In this document: positions 24,635 to 36,741 of the stretch, piece by piece
Numbering within the stretch: position 1 is the stretch's first letter
Layout: every line of letters begins with the position of its first letter
Assembly: GCA_964017065.1 (NCBI GenBank)
Contig: OZ024785.1
Span: forward strand, 5,846,314 to 5,910,313
DNA from: Haliclona indistincta
Taxonomy: Eukaryota > Porifera > Demospongiae > Haplosclerida > Chalinidae
DNA length: 64,000 nt
Reading direction: 5' to 3'
The notes under the pieces: model-generated
Told to the model about the DNA's origin: nothing
The model's database searches: none
What the model saw: only the letters and a program-made list of their open reading frames with translations
Program-made: the position numbers and the translations under genes

Positions 24635-26218
24635 TATTTTGCTCTGCTTGCTTGGGAGATGCCGTTGGGGACACTACGAACTTGGGAATGGAATGCAATA
24701 GTAAAGTAAACATAGTAGTACCCCCGGATTCTTTAACGTGCTACATCAGTCAGCAAGAATTCATGCATACACATACAGCAACTCATCTTTAGCAGGAGAA
24801 CCCACTGAAATGCTCCAACTGGTAACCAACCATGTCTGTACCTAGCCTAGCCTCGTCCCAGTCCCCGCCTCCCAAAGCTGATCAGAGGAGAGGGCCTGGT
24901 ACACATTGTATGCGCATGCGTTACTTATGTCCAAATAAGGCATGATTTTCACCGAATCTGTTGAATTTGCCGAATCATGCCATTCAATAAGCCTTTCCCA
25001 TGAAATTAATTGGTAGCGTTAATTAAACGTGACGTCACTTCCGGAGTCCCAAAGCAACTCCACTAGCGGCTGTAATGTATGGGAATGATTGAGAAAATGG
25101 TCGAACTTTGAGCTTACCGTACTCGAGCTGGGTTTTGATTATTCTTGCTAAAATCGGGTAACTTCGAGTGCACAAGCCTGGCTATTAATACGAACTAAAA
25201 TCAGCACGATCGTGCTTGGTTGAACGGCAAAACAGCGATGCCAGAAATAGCTGTATAACTGGAAGGAACACGTTACTGAAAGAAGCACAGGTTTGTGGAA
25301 GCGCCAACCATATGCGAGCAGTTCCGCTTTGTCGGTGTAGAGTGTTTAGCGCCGGTAAGCAACGGTATAACGAAGGCAAAGACGAGGATAAGCTTGCTAC
25401 CGCGTACGGTAGCGTGGCGTGTTGGTAGTCACGAACAACGGTTGTTTACAGCGGGAAGAACACTAGTACAGCTTGCTACAACGTTAAGCAGAAGTGCAGT
25501 AGTGTGCAGCGCCGGCAGTCATTGTCGTTAGTGAAGTGAAACAAAAATGAGTGAACGCTACAGCATGCATCTATGTACCCTGCAGCGCTGGTTGTCAACG
25601 TAGATCGCGTGTGAAATTAATAGTAAAGAATAGCCAAAGTACTGCCAATTACACTAGCGGAGTTTTAAAACTTGTGCCTGAAAGGTGTAAGAGCACGCGC
25701 AGTCTGAAGTTCGCCTATTTTAGGTTATTTTCTCAATCACTCCCATACATAACAGCCGCTGGGCGGAGCTAAATGGGACTCCGGAAGTGAATTAACGCTT
25801 CATTAACGCTTAATTACATTCCTTAGCCCGTTATTGGGAAAGGCTTATTGATCATGTCATATTTGGACATAATTAACCGATTATACGCGATAGTCACCTG
25901 CGCGTGCCGTGCGCGCGCGCGCGATAGACACCTCGGCGTGTCCAGCAGTACCGTTGCTACAGCAGCTAGTATTATACACGCAGTTCAACGCGCACGGCTC
26001 TTTCAAGCTACCAGAAGTCGTGTCAGTGTTCACAGCTTCCCCCTTGGTAGTTCTCCACTAAGGCTTCTATATAAACTATTTGCGCAATCTGTCTTGCAAG
26101 GTAAACTATTTATTACGTTTACAAGCCAATGTTAGCATTTTACAACATAAGCACGTTTAGCGCTACCATTACAATTCAACTCATTATTACGTATCTAACA
26201 CACAATACAGTGCTAGTG

Positions 26219-28896
26219 ATGGCAAAGAGAGCTAGGTATATGACAGTTGATGAGGTGCTGAATGAGATAGATTGTGAAGATTTTGATGAGCCGATGATGC
26301 CAGGAAGTGACGACGAGTTTGACGATGGTGACGACAGTGATGAAAACAGGAATGAGAACCGTGCTGAAGATATCCCCATTTCTCCTCTGCAAACTGATTA
26401 TTTCAATGACCTAGAAGAAGAGCAAAGTGACAGTAGCCTTATTCAACCTATACAGTTACTTGTAAGTGTTCCACTCCCTGCTCAACATATCTCAATTCCT
26501 CCCAACCAAACTCACCCACCCTCTGCTCAACAGCAACAAATCCCAACACCTCTCCGCCCACCCTCCGCTCAACAGCAAACTAGCGCAACTCCTCTCCACC
26601 CACCCTCCGCTCAACAGCAAACAAGCGCAACTCCTCTCCACCCACCCTCCGCTCAACAGCAAACTAGCGCAACTCCTCTCCACACACCCTCCGCTCAACA
26701 GCAAACTAGCGCAACTCCTCTTCACCCACCCTCCGCTCAACAGCAAACTAGCGCAACTCCTCTCCACCCACCCTCCGCTCAACAGCAAACTAGCGCAACT
26801 CCTCTCCACCCACCCTCCGCTCAACAGCAAACTAGCGCAACTCCACTCCACCCACCCTCCGCTCAACAGCAAACTAGCGCAACTCCTCTCCACCCACCCT
26901 CCGCTCAACAGCAAACTAGCGCAACTCCTCTCCACCCAACCTCCGCTCAACAGCGAACCACCGCAACTCTTCGCCACCCACCCTCCACTCAACAGCGAAC
27001 TACTGCAACTCCTCGCCGCCGCCGAACCCGTCAACCCACTACCCAACAACAACCACCATCTGATCGCCGCAGAACTCAACAGCAAACAGCCCCATCTCCT
27101 CTACACCAAGCTCAACCCCCTACTAATTCATGGTCCACCACACTTCAATCATTTACCATCAAAAGTTTTAGCAGCTATGTTGGTCCAACTGTGCCAGTCC
27201 CCGAGACTGCATCTGAGATATTCAGCTTGATGTTCACTGAGCCATTCTTAGACCAGATTGTAGCCCAGACAAACCTGTATGCTAAACAGACAATGGGAGA
27301 AGAGAAGTACGATAAATGGGATAAGATCACCAGAGAAGAGCTTAGAGCTTACATCGGTTTCTGCATCCTGATGGGAATTACCATACACCCAGCTCTAGAC
27401 GATTACTGGAGCACAGATCCTGTCCTGCACTATCCTGCCATTGCAGACAGAATCTCGAGAGATCGATTCCGAGAAATATCTCGTTATTTGCACTTTGTGG
27501 ACAACACCAGCCTTCCATCGCGAGGATCACCAGGGTACGATCGGTTGGGAAAGGTGCGCCCAATTATCGACCATCTTTCACAGTCGTTTGTTGATCTCTA
27601 TGAGCCCCACAAAGAGGTAGCAGTGGATGAGGCGATGATCAAGTTCACCGGGCAGTCATCTATCAAGCAGTACATGCCGATGAAACCTATCAAAAGAGGA
27701 ATCAAGGTGATTTTACACACTAATAAGAATTATGGCATTACTAGGCAAACAATACATCGTTGGGGTTTGCACATGATATACTTGTGCACACAATAATATA
27801 TCTTACAACACATCATCATCCTTCCCTCAAAAAATAACATTAACTACAAAACACAGGTGTGGGTACTAGGAGACAGCCACAACGGCTTCTTTCAGAAGTT
27901 CCAGGTATACACTGGGAAAGTGGGGAGTGGAGAAAAAGACCTTGGACAGAGAGTCGTGAAGGAGCTCACAGATCACTTACAGAAAAAGAATCATCATGTG
28001 TTCTTTGATAACTTTTTCACTGCTGAAAAGCTGCTGCAAGATCTACTAGTGAAGGACATATACAGTTGCGGAACAGCTCGTAAAGATCGCAAGGGGTTTC
28101 CAGAGTTACTGAAAACAGTACAGCTTGAGAACAGGTATGGATCTTTATTTCTCAACTTCCACACAAAGTTTCAATAATCATAACAGCTTGTAGTACATGT
28201 ACATTCTTTTTATTGCAACCCTTACCAATCTTAGATGTTTATTGCTAACCTTTTAGGGGTGACTTCGTGACTGTACAAAAAGGTCAGCTGTCAGCATCAG
28301 CATGGATGGATCGGAAAACGGTGATGGTCATGTCCACTGTCTGCCAACCAGATGAAAGTGGTACTGTACTGAGAAGGCTACAAGATGGTTCTAGAGCACC
28401 AATTAGTTGTCCCGAGAGCATCATCAGGTACAACAAGTTCATGGGAGGCGTCGATCGTGGGGATCAGCTCCGTGGGTACTATAGCTGCAGAACCAAGAGC
28501 AGAAAGTTCTACAAATACGTATACACGTTCCTGCTTGATGTGACAATCACAAATTCATACATCTTGATGAAAGACTTTAGTCCAGCTTGCCCTTTCGGCG
28601 ATTACAAGAGTTTCCGCATACAGCTGGCAAAAGAACTGATCGGAGAGTACTGCAGTCGTCGACGACGTGGTCGAGGAGGGATGGTCATACACACACTGCC
28701 ATACCGTCACTTCCCAATGACAATGCCTGATGAAGGCAACCAGGCTATACGGAAACGAGGTCGCTGTGCACTCCACGCTACCAGAAACATCCGTGCTACC
28801 TCAACATGGTATTGCCAAGAGTGCTCAGTTTGGCTTTGCCATACTGGGGATGCATCAGACTGCTTCTTGAAGTGGCACACTCAGCATCACATCTAG
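26219..28896 (+). CDS. piggyBac-family transposase (DDE_Tnp_1_7)
   Basis: Three exons, 26219-27706, 27857-28134 and 28257-28896, with GT-AG introns give 2406 nt, 801 residues. The start MAKRARYMTVDEVLNEID was chosen as the one followed directly by the acidic N-terminus; an in-frame ATG at 26129 is possible. After a proline/glutamine repeat (about residues 110-260) comes the catalytic domain. The triad aspartates are in AVDEAMIKF, VFFDNFFTA and MGGVDRGDQL. The ortholog-like core RGIK-VWVLGDSHNGFF spans intron 1. The C-terminus is a Cys/His cluster (CALHA, YCQECSVWLC, CFLKWH) typical of the zinc-binding end. It catalyses TTAA-specific cut-and-paste. Confidence 0.93.
26550..26995 (+). repeat. 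42-bp coding minisatellite in the transposase
   Basis: Eleven units of 42 bp encode HPPSAQQQTSATPL and variants; the last two are degenerate (SAQQRTTATL, STQQRTTATP). The unit length, a multiple of three, also keeps the +1 and minus frames open, which explains the long overlapping frames here. Confidence 0.92.
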
Positions 28897-29869
28897 CATT
28901 GCATACACACAGTCATACCCTACAGTATTAGTCAAGTATTATCACAGCAATAGTCAAAGTATTACCTTCGTGAATAATGTTCAATCTTCACTGCTTGGTT
29001 GGTAGTGTAGTAGAACAGGTCCTAGCAATCCAACGGAACGAGTGAGATGTGCGTGTTCACCATAAATAATTGTGTTCTGGTAGACGTCCACACGGGCTAG
29101 CACACGGGACGAGTTGTAGAGCAGACTGTAGGCTAAAACCATTGTTGTAGAGTAAACACAAGCTTCTTAGCTGTACTATAGCCTACCTAACACTTAGTAA
29201 AGCTATGATCTCCTTGGTAACGATAGTTTTAAGCTTGACAAACAAAGGTCAGCTACACGCACGTAAATACTTACTTGTTTGCGTGACGCCCACGGTGATA
29301 GTTCTACTACAACTGAGTCAACGCTCTCGATCGTATGACCAACAGATAACACAGTCATCGTTCTTCTAGTTCACAAATACTTCTTCGTACAACAGATGAA
29401 GCGTTCACGAGGTATGACCTTTTGAATTGCATTTTTTGAAATTTTACTGCGTGCTTTAAATTAATACCGCTATACGGTAGTGCGTGGGCGCTAATAATTT
29501 CGCGTATAATCGGTTAACGCATGCGCATACAATGTGTACCAGGCTCTATATCGAGAGCCTGGGGATCGGGACGAGGCTATAGCCGGCTTCGTCTCCAGGC
29601 CCCGCCTCCCAAAGCTGAGGAGAGGCCTAGGGACATTGTATGCGCATGCGTTAATTATGTCCAAATATGGCATGATCAATTGAATGGCATGGTTCGGCAA
29701 ATTCAACAGATTCGGTGAAAATCATGCCTTATTTGGACATAATTAACGCATGCGCATACAATGTGTACCAGGCCCTCTCCTCAGCTTTGGGAGGCGGGTC
29801 CTGGGGACAAGGCTAGACGAGGCTAGTACCTAGCCTTGTACCCAGGCTCTCGGGCGGGATGCGTGGGTG

Positions 29870-30150
29870 GCTACAGGAGCCCATCGAGACGACATGCGCA
29901 AGGGAGCATGCAACTCTGTATACGGCGAAATCCAAACATGGCTTCCCATTCTATTTTTAGTCACTCCATGCAGTCCTTATACGGTCAATATGGCTGGGGC
30001 TGAACATAGTTTATTCTATATAAGGATAAAATGAATCGCTATTTTTAAAACTTGACAGCCATGTTTGGATTTCGCCGTATACACTAAGTTGTACGGAGTT
30101 GCATGCTCCCTCGCCGGCTTTGCCGGCTCGATATGCTCCTGGTGGCTATT
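29870..30150. repeat. Fold-back repeat
   Basis: Arms around ACGGCGAAATCCAAACATGG (29923) and its inverse CCATGTTTGGATTTCGCCGT (30060), plus GGGAGCATGCAACTC and its inverse. About 280 bp, no gene. A MITE is likely; target duplication not resolved. Confidence 0.65.
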
Positions 30151-30336
30151 AGAGTGCCTGGTAAGCATTGCATGCACATGCGTCAGATTTTGAAAAGCGC
30201 GGGAGAATAATCGAAAGACACCACCCTCTTTGAAAGACAACTTTGCAATAGGATCCATGCCACCAGCAGTTGTGAAGATGAGAGGCGAAAAGGAGCCGTG
30301 TTCTATATTCAGTATTCTGTCTTGGTATTCACGTCT

Positions 30337-31010
30337 CTACCCAGCCTCCAATCGATGATAACAGGACTTAAGGGTCTTGTTGCGGTAGGTAGCAGCAATT
30401 GGGTTAAAGACCTTAACATCAAAATAAGCGTGCTGCTGCCTACAATCCCAAAACCTCCCAGCTCTCGCATCGGAGCGGGCATTGTCGTCCACGATAGCAG
30501 AGCGTGGATGGAGTGTCTCTCCAGATAGTGGTTGGAGAATTGATTCTATTGTGACATTACGACAAACCTCCTTCATGAGTGAAGCGGTGATATAACTTAA
30601 TTCAATATGGCGGATTGATGGAAATCCACCCCAAGGACAGTTGAAGGCATGATCTACCGAGAAAGGAAGTCCACAAACACATGTGTCAGGTAAATGAGGA
30701 GGATCCCAGGCAGCCATACCTCAGGCAGAGGCCATCCCGAAAGGCACATTATGTAGATGGTATGTACGAGATTTTAGAGGGAGGACAGATAACCTTATTG
30801 AAGAGCCTCTCTCATTAGCAACATCAAATAACTTTTGGAGGGGAGATGAGAGGCTTTCCCTGACTTTTGTGGCTTTCTCAGCAAGAGACTGTGCTTTATT
30901 TGATCTAAGGAACAGCTTTAGTTTCATGCTGTACAGTATGGAGCTCAGGTGGAATAGTGTCACTTCGGTGATTTTCAACTGAGCTGTTTGCTGCGAGGTG
31001 TGGGCTGTCT
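30337..31010 (-). pseudogene. Fragment of a retroelement with restriction-like nuclease domain
   Basis: Minus strand, two frames. The upstream one (to 30721) ends RLSVLPLKSRTYHLHN. The next (30717-30337) reads CVCGLPFSVDHAFNC (zinc knuckle), then NARSDARAGRFW and AYFDVKVFNP. The order matches the C-terminal part of the element at 62195-63750, where the equivalents are CVCGKSFTVDHCLSC, ARLDV and FFDVRVFNP. The reverse transcriptase part is absent. A stop and truncation make it inactive. Confidence 0.7.
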
Positions 31011-31154
31011 TGTAGGCTGAACAGGCAAGGCAGACTGATTTGCTGGCGATCTGAACACCACGCACGTCACGTCAAGAGCCACCGACCGGTGAACGGCCGC
31101 TTGCAAAAAACTTCCTAATATGGACGTTCACCACGCACGGTGCCGCACTTTACG

Positions 31155-31768
31155 TTTAAATAAAGGCTGTGTCTATTGACACCAATCGTTGGTGTCAACA
31201 ATGGCCACCGAAACGCTATTGACACCAACCTAAATCCTAAATCCTAAACCCAAAACCCTAAAAAAACCTAAAAAAACCTTCTCCTAATTGTGCAAAGTGG
31301 GGAGGGTCATCCTAACCCGGGCCTTCGGCCCTTGGTAAGCCTAAGGATCGTCGGGAGGGTCGTCCTAACCCGGGCCTTCGGCCCTTGGTAAGCCTAAGGA
31401 TCGTCGGGAGGGTTGTCCTAACCCGGGCCTTCGGCCCTTGGTAAGCCTAAGGATCGTCGGGAGGGTCGTTCTAAACAGGGCCTCTGGCCCTCACTAAGGA
31501 TCTTCGAGCTAAAAACATAGCAGCTAATAAAAACTGAAGTTTTCTGCAAAAAAAAACCAACAAAAATGCTTATACCGAGAATCGAACCCTGAACGATTGC
31601 ATTACTAGCCACCGTACTATACCGCTGAGCCACTGGAACCTGCTGGCCAATGAATGCTACAAATAAGCATTTATAGTTGACACCGAAGGTTTAGGTTGGT
31701 GTCAATAGCATTTTGGTGGCCGTTATTGACACCAACGAATTGGTGTCAATAGACACAATCTTAAATAA
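31155..31768 (-). mobile_element. SINE/VNTR composite S2 within inverted repeats
   Basis: Inverted ends rich in ATTGACACCAA (31172-31235, 31680-31755) enclose, on the minus strand, a tRNA-like head with box A TGGCTCAGCGG (31622-31632) and box B GGTTCGATTCT (31578-31588). Then come about four VNTR units (GGATCGTCGGGAGGGTCGTC with a GGGCCTTCGGCCC hairpin) and a tail AAACCCAAAACCCTAAAA (31235-31275). Not a functional tRNA. 31769-32232 contains no gene. Confidence 0.7.
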
Positions 31769-33063
31769 ATCGCTCCTTCCTTTTATGCGTTCCTGCATGC
31801 ATGTACTGAGCCGTCTTTGTTACTTTAGTTTTCCTGTTGTTGATGGCTTTTCGAACACTTCTTACATGTAGCTCCATATCAGGTCGCCTACGCATGCAGT
31901 ACATACGAGCCCCGCCCACACTTTTTATTATTATGACATACAATGCACGGTCGTATCAATAGCAAAGCTAAGACAAGGATACAAACCATTAAGGTAATAA
32001 ATTATTCAGTAAATTAATTGTTCCAGTGATTGAGGACGCCCTTCTTAAAATTAGATAGAGATTGAAGAGAGCGCAGCTCAAAAGAAGGTCATTTTTAACA
32101 GCGTCAGGGAAAAAAGACGTCTTGTAAGCTTTAGTACAATCATAGATGATCTATGGTACAATTTGGTATCAAGCAAGCGATACGAGCAGGTTTATAGCCT
32201 CTCAGTCTTGTTTGTAGACCTATCACGGTGGTTATTAGGGAGGCACGGTAGTGCCTCCCTATGTAGGGATGAACGAGAAAACAAGATGGCGGCTACATAC
32301 ATGTATTAGCGTTCAAACGCTGATATTTCGCCTGGTGTTGAATTTTATACGTCTTTAGACACTTAGATCTGCTCTCTGTCGTTGCCCCATCTTACAGTAG
32401 CAAGGAGATTGCTCGAAATTGTTACTAAAGTGACGAACCTGGAAACGGTGAAATTCGAGTTTTGTCATCTTCTTTTTTCTTCTTCTTTCTTTCTTCCACT
32501 CGCCTAGCGCCTTTACGCGAGCAGTGCCGAGACCAAAACATCCACGAACAGTCGTGAAATTCTCCTGGCATGTGCCTTTTGAGCTTTGTTTTTAGCGTAA
32601 AGGCGATCTAAGTTCCGCGATTTCTCGATCGTGACCCATTGTCAGCTTAGTGTTAGACGCCATTATTGTGATTGCGCAATACGCACGTGACCAAGCAATG
32701 GGTAGCTCACGTGACCAAGCAGCTAAAGTATCGCTGCGCCGTGTGGATCACTATCACGGAGAACACACACCCGGCATTTGTCTGGAGTCTTCGAAGAACG
32801 GTAAGCTCGTGTAGGATCGCCATTCTGCACTTGCCAGATAATTATAACCGCCGTGTAGGTCTACAAACAAGTGTGGGCGGGGCTCGTATGCACTGCATGC
32901 ATGCGTAGGCGACTAGGCAGACCTGATACGTACAGCTTAACAATTTTAGCTACAAGTTTAAGAAAAGCCATCAACAACAGGAATATTAAACTAATGGTGG
33001 AAACAAAGACTTCTCCGTACATGCATGATATTGAACTGCACTTCACTAAAAAGAAAAACGTTG

Positions 33064-33664
33064 TGTCTCCGGTCCCGGCAACGGGATCGACCTTTCTATA
33101 GTTGCAGTCCCGGCAACGGGATTTTAATGGCAATTGGGTCGATCCCGGCAACGAGATCGACCTTTCCATGGTTTGTTTGTAGCACTAAGTTCAACATACA
33201 GCTAAACCCAAAACCCTAAAAACCTTCTCCTAACTGCGCAAAGTAGGGAGGGTCTTCCTAACTAACTAAGGATCGTCGGGAGGGTCTTCCTAACTAACTA
33301 AGGATTGTCGGGAGGGTCTTCCTAACTAAGGATCGTCGGGAGGGTCGTCCTAAACCGGGCCTTCGGCCCTTAGTAAGCCTAAGGATCGTCGGGAGAGTCG
33401 TCATAAACAGGCCTCAACTAAGGATGAAGCTAAAACATAAATAAAAAAAAAACAAAAAAAAAGCTTTCTGCGAGAATCGAACCCTGACCGACTGCATCAC
33501 ACGCCACCACACTAAACCGCTGTGCCACCGAACCAACTGACCGATTGGTGCTACAAACAAGCCTTTATAGTAATCCCGTTGCCGGGATCGACCCATTTGC
33601 TATTAAAATCCCGTTGCCGGGACTGCAACCATGGAAAGGTCGATCCCGTTGCCGGGACCGGAGC
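33064..33664 (-). mobile_element. SINE/VNTR composite S3 within inverted repeats
   Basis: The ends carry GGTCCCGGCAACGGGATCG and its inverse. Minus-strand box A TGGCACAGCGG (33517-33527) and box B GGTTCGATTCT (33473-33483) are followed by four VNTR units with TCGTCGGGAGGGTC and the tail AAACCCAAAACCCTAAAAA near 33205-33223. Same architecture as S2, with different inverted ends. Confidence 0.7.
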
Positions 33665-33907
33665 CACAGCGAAAGAAAAAAGGACACAAACAAGAAATTA
33701 AAAAGATTTCTATTGAAATCAAAAGGATGTAGTGATGAAGAAATCTACCACTGGTTCACAATGTAAACCAACAAGGAACAATCATAGAATGGTAACACGA
33801 TTGACTTGCTAACAGACCGTCATAGATCCCTACATCAGTGGCTGTACATAAGATCAATATTTTGTCACAAGCTGAATTCAAAGTGTCAGTCAACAGTAAA
33901 TAGCTTA

Positions 33908-34414
33908 CCGTATTTCCTCGAATAGAAGCCCGGGCGTCTATTTCCTTCCAGCAGGTTCTTACCCCGGCGTCTAAACAGGACCGGCCTCTAATCGAGGCCG
34001 GCGTTTATTACTTAATGTTTGTTGAAGCCTTTGTAGATTTCAAATTTTTCGTACATAAAAATTACAATGGCAGCTAGTCGACGAGTAGCTCTTCGTAGCG
34101 CATATGAAAACATAACGTAGTAAGAGCGTAGTATATCTACAAAGAACCTTGGACGCCTAGTATTGGAGAAGAGCTGTCTGTCGAAAGAAAAGATGACCCG
34201 GCACGACAATCACGCTGTTGCTGTGATGGCTAGACGAACGCGCACACGTGTCGGTGGACAAGGCGTGATAATTGACTGTGGGCGGTACCGCAATGTTTAT
34301 GACCCGGCGTTAATTCAAGACCCGGCCTCTAATACTGTATGTTACCATTACACCCCCGGCTTATAAACAGGACCGGCGTCTATTCGGAGGCGGCTTCTAT
34401 TCGAGGAAATACGG
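33908..34414. mobile_element. TA MITE, ends CCGTATTTCCTCGAATAG
   Basis: Inverted ends CCGTATTTCCTCGAATAGAAG, with TA at 33906-33907 and 34415-34416, inside family A copy 2. The interior has GGCGTCTA/GGCCTCTA repeats. Tc1/mariner-type non-autonomous element; frames inside are not genes. Confidence 0.85.
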
Positions 34415-35238
34415 TAACCAGCTATAGTCTGGCCACAGCAGCCACTGATGTAGGGATCTATGGTCTGTTAGCAAGTCAATCGTGTTACCATTCTATGCTT
34501 GTTCCTTGTTGGTTTACATTGTGAACCAGTGGTAGATTTCTTCATCACTACATCCGGCTTTTGATAATTATCTGTCAAGCGCAGAATGGTTATCCTACAC
34601 GGGCTTACCGTTCTTCGAAGACTCCAACCAAACAATTATGTATTCTCCGTGATCCATACGGCGAGGCGATATGTGCGCTAGCCACTGCTTGGTCACGTGT
34701 GTATTTGTATTGCGCAATCACAATAATACGTCTAACACTGATACATGTAGATCAATATCGAGAAATCGCGGAATTTACATCGCCGTTTCGCTAAAAACAT
34801 TAGAGAGATTAAGTTTTCATTACCTGTACGTGTAACGTGCACGCGTAACGTGTAAAAGATCACGTGAGTACTAAGATAAGTGGGCTGGGCTGGCTTACCC
34901 GTTGATTTTTACCCGTTCCGTGCGTGTAGACCACTGTCTACAGGTTGGCAGTTTACCTGTGGATTTTGTTGCTCAAAGTTTCATCAATTCCACGCTTGTT
35001 ACAGATGTATGTGTAGCTTGATCCCTGCTAGCCTCGTCCCCAGGCCGAATTTTTCGCAACGCGGAAACGCAACGGAACGAAACGGCGAAAAATTGGGCCT
35101 GGTACACACTGCAAGGGTAATAGTGCGCTTGCGCGACAGTGCGCGTAAGTAATAATATTATTCATAAGTTAATAAACGCTGAATACCATTAACAACCGCA
35201 TGGTACAATAATAATTATTAAAACAGACTGAATCAACA

Positions 35239-36290
35239 GTGTGGCAGGCTTCATCTGCTTTATGCAGAATCTGCAGTAGATCTGTAATTTCTAAACACAG
35301 TGTGGCACTGTTTTCAAGATCAGGTGTTGCGGAAAGACTGAGCAGAGTGATCAACAGTCCAGTTGTGGACACTTGGAGTATATCTGTAGACAAAAGTTTC
35401 TTGCCGCTGAAGCATTCATAGTGATAGCTAAATCCAGTAATGAGAAACAACAACTACCATTGATCACCAGCAGTCATCTATCAGCAGTCGTCACAGGTAC
35501 CACCACTCCGAGGAAGAGGGCAAAAGACACTAGTGGAGCTGGTGCTTCTCCTCACACACAGGTGTGTAGACCAGCACCCAAGCGGCAGACAGTGGCAGGC
35601 TAGGGAAGAAGGCTAAATTTTTGTATAGAGGATGATGGTATGGTTATTAAATTTTCTTGATGAGAAAAGGTGAACATGTCTTAGCTTCAGACCTAGAAGT
35701 ACAGTCATTGAGAGATAGCGACACTTCACCTTCTCTATCATCAGTTCAGGAGTCTAATGGTAAAGAGATTCATAGTTTACAGTTGAAGTAGTCATGATTA
35801 TGATTTCTACGTATACAGCAGCTCATGACACAGGCAACATTTGCAACAAACAGTCAGTAAGGGTAAAAAGCGCAACGATTATTAATAACAAACCGCATAA
35901 TTATTGAAATTACAGATATCGGTTTACTCACCAAGTAATATGCACGAGTTGAAGTTTCCTTGAGTTACAGTTTTCAAAAGCTCGGTAGGGCATTGGCTGG
36001 CGGAAACATCCACACTATCTGTAGAGCCATCTTCAACAATGCTATGCTCAGAGATGAGGTTTTGATGAGAGTTTGTTGATTGTTGATGACGAATGTGCCT
36101 CCCTGTGTCGACAGAAAGCCAAGCCTGTATCCCTGTTTAGGTTAATGACACTCGATGAAGCTGAAAATTTTGCGTGGAGCCAGGCAATGGATGAGCTTGA
36201 CACAAAGGCACACACACTGCTCAGTATTCTCAACACAGCTGTCACTCACTCCTCCAGGCGTAACAAAAACAAGACTGGCGATGCACAATA
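35239..36290 (+). pseudogene. Fragments of an uncharacterised repetitive gene (zinc-pair N-terminus)
   Basis: 35239-35421 encodes CRICSRSVISKH and ALFSRSGVAERLSRVI, a Cys-pair start. About 35430-35600 gives a Lys/Arg/Pro-rich stretch (TTTPRKRAKD). 36110-36290 gives LDEAENFAWSQAMDELDTKA. The order resembles unnamed multicopy genes of cnidarian and sponge genomes as I recall them. There is no continuous frame, so it is broken or spliced. The assignment is weak. Confidence 0.3.
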
Positions 36291-36543
36291 GCTTCAGGAG
36301 CAGTGTATAGTAATGAAAAACGACCCATAGTCACATCTTTCTCACTAGCAAGCAGCTGTTTGTCCACATCTGTACTTATAACAGTCACAATTAATATTTC
36401 AGGCTGGCAAACTACATACCTTCGTTTCCACTCAATATTCCTGCTGAAACACCTCGCTGTAAAAGGCCTGTTACCTGGTCGACCATCAACGACACTAGCG
36501 GTGAAATAACCAGCGCTCAGCTCCATAAGAAGTACGATTTAGC

Positions 36544-36741
36544 TTATAGTCGAAGAGAAACGGCACTGACTAGTTGGTAGCACAGAGACTTGCCGTATCC
36601 GGTGGGGAACCAAGCAAATACGTCCTGACCATGGTACAGATGGTAAACAGCTTCTTCCTGCTTCGGCTTTAGCGTGACATTCTCTCTTCCCAAGCAGGAG
36701 AGAGCATACGCGATACCAGTAGGAAACTCGATCGACTCCAT
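36544..36741 (-). pseudogene. RecQ-like helicase N-terminal fragment
   Basis: 65 residues starting MESIEFPTGIAYAL, then LKPKQEEAVYHLYHGQDVF (Q-motif-like) and FPTGYGKSLCYQL (Walker A, helicase motif I of the RecQ type). The frame stops right after motif I, so motifs II-VI are missing and it cannot be a helicase. It lies near the right end of the 35029-36956 element and reads inward. Confidence 0.75.

Larger units (their letters stand above)
25877..29513 (+). mobile_element. Complete piggyBac-type transposon (3637 bp)
   Basis: Perfect 14-bp inverted ends CCGATTATACGCGA (25877-25890) and TCGCGTATAATCGG (29500-29513) are bounded by TTAA at 25873-25876 and 29514-29517. The sequence rejoined across TTAA equals the uninterrupted arm seen at 29735-29755. 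The element contains one spliced transposase gene with no disabling change seen, so it is probably young. 28897-29499 is 3' non-coding. Confidence 0.93.
24848..29825. mobile_element. Inverted-repeat element(s) hosting the piggyBac insertion
   Basis: A left end TAGCCTCGTCCC at 24848 and inverse ends at 29579 and 29825 define two abutting units, A (24848-29579) and B (29580-29825). Both carry arms with GTATGCGCATGCG and TTATGTCCAAATA. The pair is flanked by the 10-bp direct repeat GTACCTAGCC (24838-24847, 29826-29835). Inner inverted arms (about 25030-25100 and 25735-25790) surround a non-coding middle. Unit A without piggyBac would be about 1.1 kb. The terminal motif is shared with the RecQ element at 35029. 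24635-24837 is the R6 5' flank. Confidence 0.65.

Noticed and set aside
26466..27230. 254-residue plus-strand frame and 197-residue minus-strand frame overlapping the transposase
   Set aside because: They are open only because the 42-bp repeat is a multiple of three; the transposase frame has the domain evidence.
36544..36741. Complete host RecQ helicase gene
   Set aside because: Only motif I is present before a stop, and it lies inside a defined transposable element.
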